In this document: positions 56,624 through 64,000 of the stretch, piece after piece
How the letters are laid out: each line of letters begins with the position of its first letter
Position numbering within the stretch: position 1 is the first letter of the stretch
The notes under the pieces: model-generated
Database searches by the model: none
What the model saw: the letters and a program-made list of their open reading frames with translations, nothing else
What the model was told of the DNA's origin: nothing
Assembly (NCBI GenBank): GCA_027924585.1
Contig: BSBM01000442.1
Location: forward strand, 8,742,001 to 8,806,000
Length of the DNA stretch: 64,000 bases
Direction of reading: 5' to 3'
Source: Larix kaempferi
Taxonomy: Eukaryota; Streptophyta; Pinopsida; Pinales; Pinaceae
Made by a program: the position numbers and the translations under genes

Positions 56624-58180
56624 AATTATTTTGGGTTATCTTCATTTGTACATATGTAAATATAATTTTGTTTCTTTAAATAAATAAGAGTCATTTCTAA
56701 CAGTTGATTGCATTTATACAGGAAATTCATTCTTATGATCAGCTTATGGAATTTTGTCAATTAAAATAGGAAAACTCTTCCCCTTTCCCTAATTTTGATA
56801 AATTTCATATGACTTTTCTTTGTACATATGTTTTTTTGTTTTGAATAAATTTGAATAATCTAACAAGTGGTTTTGTAGTTTGATTACAAGAACCTTATCT
56901 CTATAATCAACTCATAAAATATTATCTGAAAAGGGGAAGTGCTCTAGAAAGCTCATAATGCATCTTAACTCCTCTTTTGATTATTGTTGAAAATTGAAAA
57001 TTTATAGTGAAAAGTTAAAGCGTTCTTTATATAATTTCTAACCACTTTCTTCTATTATTCTTTTTGATTAATTTCATTTTTATGCTTTTGTATATGGTTT
57101 TAATTCAAACATGCACATTCCTGATTTATCATTAGAACAGTTGCTTAAGACCTACTCTAATCATCATGTTTTTCAAAGTTCTATCTTACACCTATGGACT
57201 ACTAGTTCACCCCAGACTCATTATCAAAACTTGTCTCTTAAGCATTCTTTAAAATGGTATCCCAAGAGTAAGTGATGTTTCTACTTGTGGGGAACATTAC
57301 TGATCTTTTATGAAGAAGATAGACTGAGAGGTCAAGGGAAAGCTTTAGGCTATTCTCTTTTGACATGATCAGTAATGCAGGCTATTATAAATAAAGTTAC
57401 TCATAAGGTTCGCTCTAAAAATTTGAGTTATGTGTTTAGCAATCTTAACACACTCTAGTTCCAACTGGCTTTCGCATATAAAATCATTATACGAAGCAAA
57501 CCTACCAGGGTATTGAACAGGCTCGTTGGCAGTGGTCCATGTGTTGTTCGGGAAATCTACCCTATAATGAGGAGATGGACACTACCAACTTCTGGGGTGA
57601 CAAGTAAATGCATAAATCATATTACATAGACTTCTACAAAATGAAAGAGATCAATTTTTATGAAGGCATACCTTATTCACGATGTTCGATCCTAGCTTTC
57701 ACTTTCTCCTTCGATTGATCCTCCACTTGATCTTCCGTTTGACAGACCTGCAATACAAAGGTACCTTCCTCAGCGTATCTCGATTGATATAATAATGATG
57801 AAATTGAAATATAATTTAAACATCAAATACAATCAAGCATTTAATCCAAACAAACATGCAATCCATTAGACATTTGATTGGGACAGGAAGGGCATTTCAA
57901 CCTTTATTGTCAAAAGCAAATAATCAGTACAATGTATACCTGATCATTCAGAGTACTTGTGTAACCGGATCCTGGGCTCTTGCTCTTCGCACTAACTTGG
58001 AATTCCTCCAGCATAACAACCCTTAATGCATAATTTCTAGGTCCCTCTCTCATGCATCTCCCTTGTATTTATGGGACAAGGTAGGTAGTTTAGATCGAGA
58101 GGTAGTTTGATTGGGAGGTTGGGGAAGTTGCAAAACCAACTTCAACTAATCCCAATTCGTCAATTTAATATATTTTTGAT
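56624..58180. other. No gene recognised; AT-rich sequence after element F
   Basis: T/A-rich sequence with only short frames. Athila-type elements often have a long non-coding stretch between pol and 3' LTR, so the first part may belong to element F. I found no LTR start with a polypurine tract here; GAAAAGGGGAAG near 56930 is the closest candidate. Confidence 0.4.
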
Positions 58181-58189
58181 CACTTTTTA

Positions 58190-58410
58190 AGGTGTACGCT
58201 ACTTTTATTAAGTGGAGTAGCGTTCAACATGCAACTTTGATGCTTGCAACACGTGTTTATAGGCTTTTTTGAAGGCAAACGATACTTTTATGAAGCAGAG
58301 CTGCATATTTTTGAAGGAAAACACCCCTTTAATGAAGCAGAGCTGCATACTTCTGGAGGCAAACGCCCCTCTAATGAAGTAGAGCAGCGTTTGTCCCTAA
58401 AAGTAGGTAA
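58190..58410. repeat. Diverged tandem repeat with GCTACT/AGTAGC palindromes
   Basis: A hairpin ACGCTACT-(12)-AGTAGCGT (58196-58223) is followed by three units of about 45-50 bp with a GGCAAACG-like start and a GAAGCAGAGCTGCATA-like end. A second copy of the hairpin lies at 61017-61044, just before the PMD-like ORF. Confidence 0.6.
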
Positions 58411-58924
58411 AAAATAGGATTTTATCAGCTGAAAAGGGGTAAATATTAATCATTCATCATCTAGGGTCATCTTGTTCTTCCATCCAAGTTGTCCTTTTGT
58501 GTGATCAACAACTAGATGTGATCACAGATGGAGAAGTAAAAATTTGACCAATAACAGATGCGCCCTAATGTGTGAGGTCAGAGGGAAACGATGGCCGAAA
58601 TACATTATAATTCCAAATTAGCGGAGGAGCAAGAAACCACAGGACCAAGTCACAAAATTACCTAAAATAACGATCAAGGTCAGCAAGCAATTACAATCTT
58701 GACATCATACAGATGTGTAGTATGATACAACATGATCTTCAATACATAACGAGGAGATGTACATTTAGCATGTCCACTGAAATACAAACGTGGATCCATG
58801 TCAGGATGAGAGATCATAGCCATAACAACAAATTGGATCTATGTCTCATGGGGAGCCAAAAATGTGTGAGGCTCAGTCTTGCACAACTTGGGTGATAACA
58901 TGATGAAGTAATGTTATCAAAGTT
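58411..58924. other. No gene recognised
   Basis: About 500 bp without a supported frame, domain or repeat. Confidence 0.35.
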
Positions 58925-59280
58925 CCAAGGTCTTCATCCAAACAACCCAAGGTACAGACCCTAACCATGTGAATAGATGAGTTGAAAGTCGAACATGGGG
59001 GGTGTCGTTTGATTACTGATCATTGATGTATACCATTAACAAATGCGAGGGCTTTCACCGATAATAATAATGAGTCCCAAGGTACCTAGTATGATCCAAC
59101 AAGTGTGAATAAGTGGATTTGAAGTCGAACACTTGAGGAACCTATCAAATAAGAGACATTGATGTATTCTCATAATTCAACAGCGAGGGAAACTGCCACT
59201 GATGACTGCAATCCCCAAGGTACTAATCGAAACTCTAAAATTCATTCCCAGAGCAAAATGAGTTGATGTCAATGGGAAGA
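58925..59280. repeat. Diverged tandem repeat of about 125-140 bp
   Basis: CCAAGGTAC recurs at about 58952, 59075 and 59215, each time after an AATGAG/GATGAC-like stretch and before a GTGAATA...GAGTTGA...GTCGAACA-like stretch in the first two. The copies are weak. Confidence 0.45.
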
Positions 59281-59891
59281 AGTCCGTTGGAAGGGAGGCT
59301 CTAAGGAATCCTCCGTCATCCAACACGAGGAACACTCAAAGGTATGAGCTGATGTGGAGTAGTACAAATAACAAGACTGACAATAGGATGGCCGACACAT
59401 GAGGTCAAGGTAAACTACAGAATGGCACACACAGGCTGTATCCTTAGACAGTAAGCATGACACAAAGTGACTTTAGGCAGTTTTCAACATAATGGGGAAA
59501 ATGATATAAGTCTGCAATATAGGAGACATGACAGACCCTCCATATGGTTGGAAGAATAACCAATTGGGGGAGTAATAACTCGGAGATCAAGGTCACCCTA
59601 CGGTCAAAAAATAAACCCAACTGAAATGATAGACTCAAGTAGGTGCTGTGTTCAAGGACTTGACTGACTGAACTACCTTTGAAACTGTAATATGTTATAT
59701 ACCCTTCTTATCCCTTATTCTTTTTAGATAAAAGAATACCTTTCTTGTTGTTTTAATGAGTTCAAGAAAGAATGAAAACTCAATAGATCCAACCATGTAA
59801 ATAGTTTAACAAGCCCATGGGAGGAAGACTCAGGACCTTCTTCATTGTTTACAGAGTTCGAAGAAGAGATAGAAGATTACTCTATAGTACT

Positions 59892-60175
59892 GATCTCTAG
59901 ATTTTAATATCCAGCCAAGATCTGTTCTTGCTCACTGGTGTTTTCAATTTTAAGGAGTCTAAAATACTTAAACAATAACTCCATTCACCTACTCGTAGAT
60001 TTTAATATCAAGCCCAAGTAGGTTAATGCTCGTCGGTGTTTTCCTGTTTATAGAGTCTGAAAAACTTAAACAATCCTCTATACACCTTCTCGTGCATTTC
60101 TTATCGATCCCGAGTAGGTGAGTGCTCGCTTGGTGTTTTCATATTTCGAGAGCCTGAAAACCCTAAAGAAGTCTC
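59892..60175. repeat. Tandem repeat of about 97 bp, three units
   Basis: Each unit has GATTTTAATATC or its variant, then CCAAGTAGGT, a GCTC-GGTGTTTTC motif and GAGTCTGAAAA-CTTAAACAA. The third unit (from about 60090) is the most diverged. It is non-coding. Confidence 0.65.
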
Positions 60176-61016
60176 CAAAAGGTCCTTTTTCATAAAGTTA
60201 GTCTCCTTCCCCGAAAAAGTGTAAAACAATGGAAGAAGAACTCTTCTAGTGCATACCAAAGTACACCTAGAGTAGACCTTTTCCGTAATTTATCCACCAA
60301 GGCTCGGAAAATGGGTAAATCTATACCTGAGTGGATGGGCCTTCAGTTCCTTTAACGAGCTTGAAGAGGAAAAGTTTGCTCGGCAATCTTGTTTAGGTTT
60401 AAATAGTCCAAACAAGAGCTTAAAATGACTTAAATGACAGCTACTAGGATCACAACTCATGACCTGCCAAAGACTAGGATCTCAACAACCTTGTTAGTAT
60501 TAATGAAAAAAATCTTCAATGACATAAATTTCATCCATAAAGTACTTAATGAGGTCCGCCACTAAAGAAATTAAGTCATAATAGATTGATGCTATGAAAA
60601 TTTAGTGAAAATTTGAGGAACATAGGTTAGATTCAATTCATCAACATTTAGAGGTATTAATGATTAAATAAAACCCTTTTTTATGAAATTTGAAACTATA
60701 GACTTTTCAAAAAAGTGGGTAGAAAATCAAATTCAAATTCATATATGTAATTTCATTTTGAAAACTCAAATATCACATTTGGAATTGTAGAGCAAGTTTT
60801 GGAGCAAACCCTTGATCTTCATCTGTTCATAGCGGTCAAACCGGGCCACCATTCGACTTCATTCTTCTTCTAAGTAAGTTATTTTCATCCCAACTTGCAT
60901 TTTGATAGTTCATTTGTCAATTTTCATGCTTAGAATCACTTACCTAGCCATGCTCAACTCGTCCAATTTGTGTACGTTGTTGTCTAGTATGTAAAGTAGT
61001 GTATTTTTCAAGGTAA
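60176..61016. other. No gene recognised upstream of PMD-like ORF
   Basis: AT-rich flank without a supported gene or repeat. It could hold the promoter of the PMD-like gene, but no clear TATA box and start pair stands out. Confidence 0.35.
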
Positions 61017-61044
61017 ACGCTACTGTATGGCTATAGAGTAGCGT
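61017..61044. repeat. Hairpin ACGCTACT/AGTAGCGT before PMD-like ORF
   Basis: Eight-base arms ACGCTACT (61017-61024) and AGTAGCGT (61037-61044) with a 12-base loop. The same arms and the same loop length, but a different loop, are at 58196-58223. Another half-site AGAGTAGCGT is near 61064-61076. Confidence 0.65.
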
Positions 61045-61137
61045 CCAAACGTGACTATGTGGCTCTAGAGTAGCGTTTTTTCCTAAAAATGGCTAGAAAT
61101 TGCTCAAAAACTGAAAATTGGCCCTTCTTTTGACAGG

Positions 61138-62289
61138 ATGGCACTTATTTGGAGGGAGAGGGAGCATGAAGAAATGGATAGGGTGGCTATGCAAGATCCT
61201 ACCACTCTCCACGCGTTAAGAAGATGCGGTTTGTTGAAATTCTACCGAACCGTAAACATGAGGGAACTCAACTGCTTATTGCAAAAACTCATTCAGTGTT
61301 GGGATGCCGATGCAAATGCGTTTAATATCCGAGGAGAGACCTTGGAGCTCACAGTTGATGACATATACTTCATTATAGGGATCTCTAGGAGGGGATATCC
61401 TGTAAACTTGAAAGGGACTTCAAGAAATGTTGGTGCCATGTCCATGCAGGATTATGTGAATGCTTATTGTGTGGAAGGTACTGAGAAATGTGGAAGTCAA
61501 ATTCTCATTTCTACTGTTGCAAGCCTCCCTCTGAAGGATATTATCAGTATGTTGAACCAAATGGGAGGGAGTGCCACACAACACTTAGCCTCCAAGCACT
61601 ACATGTACATTGGTATTGAATATTTGCAAGGTCATGTCTATGATTGGTGCACAAGTCTTTTGGAAAACATGAAGCTTCAACTCTCGGGGTGTAAGACTGG
61701 GAGAATGAAGGACTTTGGATATGGTAGTATCCTTTGTACCTTCTTCTTTGAGAGGGTACCTGCTCTTAGCTTGGGTATGCTTTTGCCTCCAGTCGACCCT
61801 CGTGAGCTGAGATTGCACCGTTGGGGTGACATCTTTCTCTGCCAGGGCAGTGGTGAAAGCCATTTCTGCTATCACACCGATGATTTCTGGGGATGGTGGG
61901 AGAGACAGGTACCGACATTTGAGCAGTTTCCATATGTTGGTTTGGACTTCCATCGTGATCTAGAGTTGGTACTTCCTCCAGGTGGTGCCTGGGGAGATAT
62001 AAGCACGTTTTGTTTTGAAAAATATTTAATTTTTTCAATTTGAAATATATAATTTTTATGGTGAGTTTGAAAATAATAAAACAAAGTGTCATGTGCAGAT
62101 GTTGGACCAGTTCATCCATATGGACATCCTACTATCTTCGTGAGGCCCGTTGATGTGGGTGCAGCTGATGCTATGCTAGGGACTATAGAGAGGAAGATGA
62201 GTCGGTTGACTCAAGAGATTCCTACATATCGCATTGAGCAGATGCCCATCGACATGCAGGAGTATGTGGTCGGTGTGCCCCCAACCTAG
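61138..62289 (+). CDS. Plant-mobile-domain-like protein, two exons
   Basis: Exon 1 opens at ATG 61138 and reads a plant mobile domain (PMD)-like protein: TLHALRRCGLLKFYRTVNM, LIQCWDADANAFNIRGE, LTVDDIYFIIGISRRGYP, and further on FFERVPALSLGMLLPP and WERQVPTFEQFPYVG. PMD proteins occur in plant transposable elements and in domesticated silencing factors. The second exon starts after CAG at 62098 (DVGPVHPYGHPTIFVRPV) and stops at TAG 62287. Joining GGA-G (61996) to AT-GTT (62099) keeps the frame, but the presumed donor reads ATATAAG instead of GTATAAG, suggesting a mutated splice site. Unspliced, the ORF ends at 62043. No transposase is nearby. Length is short for the family, so it may be partial. 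Confidence 0.6.
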
Positions 62290-62545
62290 ATTAGGATGCT
62301 GTGGAAGGTAGCTAGGTTGGTCATATGTTACCGAGAGGCAGTGGACAAGGCCCCACCTTCTCCATAAGAGAATGATATTTTATGTATATTTTGAGGACAT
62401 CTATCCCGATTTTGTATCTTACGACATGACTTTGTGATAGACTTGTATTCCAAACTCATACTATTTTTATATATAGTATCAGATATATGTACAGTATCGG
62501 CTTATATTTGCATGTGTGCATTTAACTTTATGTGTGAATGTTTAT

Positions 62546-62959
62546 TTATGGACGTGTATGATACAAATGCCAATCTAAAACATAATTTGCAAATGAATCA
62601 GCTAATGCATTCAAATTTCTTGGAATATGTTGATATATGATGGAATCAAACTGTCTTTCCAATAATTTAACTCGCAAAAACTGTCATAGCAAAACATAAT
62701 CTCTAATCTGGTAAACACCCATTAACTGAAATACAACTATTTTTGAATCAAGTCTTATCTCCAAATGTGAAATGTCTTGGACAAGAGCATCTTGGAGAAG
62801 TTCTATGACCGCACTGTATTCATCTACGTTATTCGTTGTGGGGCCCAAAAAAACCCCCCCCGAAGAAACTAGTTGGTCAGTCGGTGAGTAAATGACCCAA
62901 GAGGTTGAAGCCAACTGTCAGGTGTGGCGATTGGCGCCATCAGCAAATCCTAAAAAGTG
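62546..62959 (-). pseudogene. Archaeal-type RNase H of a Tat-like gypsy element
   Basis: Read right to left: FADGANRHT, a TGA (62918-62920), ASTSWVIYSPTDQLVSSGGVFLGPTTNN, EYSAVIELL, IRLDSKIVV, a TGA (62684-62686), then QHIPRNLNALADSFANYVL, ending at TAA 62546. The four acidic residues of RNase H (D in ADGA, E in EYSA, D in RLDS, D in LADS) are visible. Both internal stops are one C-to-T step from CGA. It lies 3' of the integrase of the same strand, about 115 bp after the integrase stop. Confidence 0.8.
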
Positions 62960-63075
62960 TTCAGTCAAAATATGAAACACGAAGTGAGAAAACACTCATA
63001 AGGTCAACTAACGATCATAAGCAAAAACTAGTTCTACAAAATGTACAACTATAATACATGAAAAAGCACAAGTTC

Positions 63076-64000
63076 CTAAGCGTAGTACTTCTTCAGGTAG
63101 AGTCCATTTATAGGCTCGGACAGCTTACTACCCTTGTAGTCTGTTAGCTCGTAAGCACCTTTCTTCAGTACCTTCGAGATTATGTAAGGACCGAGCCACA
63201 TGGACTTGAACTTGCCAGCCCCTAAAGGTTCTTTGTCCTGATCCCAAAGTAGGACTAGGTCTCCTTCAAGAAAAACTCTAGGTCTGACAGACTTATCGTA
63301 CTGTCCTTTGAATCATTTATTATGATTTTCGTTTACTGTGAGCACATCGTGGCGCTGCTCATCTAGATGTTCTAAATGTAGCAAATGTTCTTTTAGTACT
63401 GAAGTTTCTGGTAACAGTTGGACAACCAACTTCAAAGAGGGAATCTCACATTCAATCGGAACGACTGCCTCTATCCCATGCACAAGTTGGAAAGGAGAGA
63501 AACCAGTAGTAGTCTTTATGTTTTCTCAGTAAGCCCAAAGAGCAGGATACAACATGATGTGCCTGTTATTACGACTGGCATTAACGGTTCTTTGTAGAAT
63601 TGTCTTCAGAGTTTTGTTAACCACTTCGACCTGACCATTCGCCTGTGAATAGAATGAAAACGAATGCTCCTGACGAAAACCTAGCATGGTATAAAGCTCA
63701 GTCATCATGCTATTCTAAAAATGACGACCGTGGTCTATCATGATCACTTTGGTTATGCCGAACCTTGCAATAATCTGATTGAATACGAAATAAACGGAGG
63801 TTTTTCCATCCTCTTTAACAGTAGGAATTTCCTCGGCCTACTTTGTGAAGTAGTCGAAGACAACGATAATATAACGATGGCCTCCATCTAAAACTGGATT
63901 ACACATCATATAATCAACCCCCCATTTGGTGAATTGACCTGCTGTGATCACAGGATGAAGAGGAGATGGATGTACTCTTATTTTCCTGGTAAAAAACTGA
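63076..64000 (-). pseudogene. Tat-like gypsy integrase, running off the right edge
   Basis: Read right to left from the window edge: KWGVDYMMCNPVLDGGHRY (first Asp), ITKVIMIDHGRHF (second Asp), SFYSQANGQVEVVNK (Glu), ALWAY, TGFSPFQLVHGIEAVVPIE, GDLVLLWDQDKEP, WLGPYIISKVLKKGAYEL and LYLKKYYA ending at TAG 63076. Stops interrupt it after FDYFTK, after GRHF, after ALWAY and in HNK-FKGQ. The zinc finger lies beyond the window. Together with the RNase H on its 3' side it is the tail of a Tat-lineage element. Confidence 0.85.

Noticed and set aside
56924-57300. 3' LTR of element F after GAAAAGGGGAAG
   Set aside because: No sequence here matches the start of the probable 5' LTR (TGATGCCC) or its body.

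Overview
The window is plant nuclear DNA made almost entirely of LTR retrotransposons. All recognisable coding sequence is Ty1/copia or Ty3/gypsy pol/gag, apart from one plant-mobile-domain-like (PMD-like) gene. I see no tRNA, rRNA, CRISPR or housekeeping gene. The flavour of the elements (large nested copia and chromovirus copies, giant LTRs, a PMD-like ORF, an archaeal-type RNase H near a gypsy integrase) fits a large-genome vascular plant. A gymnosperm is my guess, at low confidence.

Layout. (1) 1-5327: right-hand part of a non-autonomous copia element (copy B) with degenerate RT/RNase H, a hairpin-rich repeat array and a 3' LTR. (2) 5328-11322: decayed minus-strand chromovirus pieces: an unassigned stretch with a 70-bp tandem repeat, an LTR with its primer site, a second partial LTR with polypurine tract, and an integrase/chromodomain remnant. 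(3) 11325-46486: one decayed plus-strand copia element (host A) split by three later insertions: element D (11804-23356), a nearly intact gypsy of the Athila/Tat side with 1429-bp LTRs and TSD CTATT; element C (23696-30282), a second copy of the B family with TSD TTCTT; and element E (30620-44443), a chromovirus with about 4.46-kb LTRs and TSD ATAGA/ATACA. At each junction the host reading frame resumes once one TSD copy is removed. (4) 46672-47450: LTR-like block with polypurine tracts on both sides. (5) 47483-56623: decayed Athila-like gypsy element F with a tRNA-Asp primer site. (6) 56624-61137: no gene, several diverged tandem repeats. (7) 61138-62289: PMD-like two-exon gene. (8) 62546-64000: minus-strand Tat-like integrase followed by an archaeal-type RNase H, running off the right edge.

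How it works together. Element D is the youngest (about a dozen LTR differences by eye, near 0.8 percent) and encodes gag, protease, RT, RNase H and integrase in one 1964-codon ORF, with an extra coiled-coil ORF before the 3' LTR. It is disabled only by in-frame stops that look like C-to-T changes. Elements C and E are older (about 5 percent LTR divergence in the stretches I compared). Elements B and C lack gag, protease and integrase and would need proteins in trans.

Most interesting: the serial hairpin array with co-varying arms in B/C, a GT-AG intron present in C and cleanly absent from B, the four-fold repeat of the LTR-end/primer-site junction in D, a second gag-like domain between protease and RT in D, and the RNase H placed after the integrase at 62.5-63 kb.
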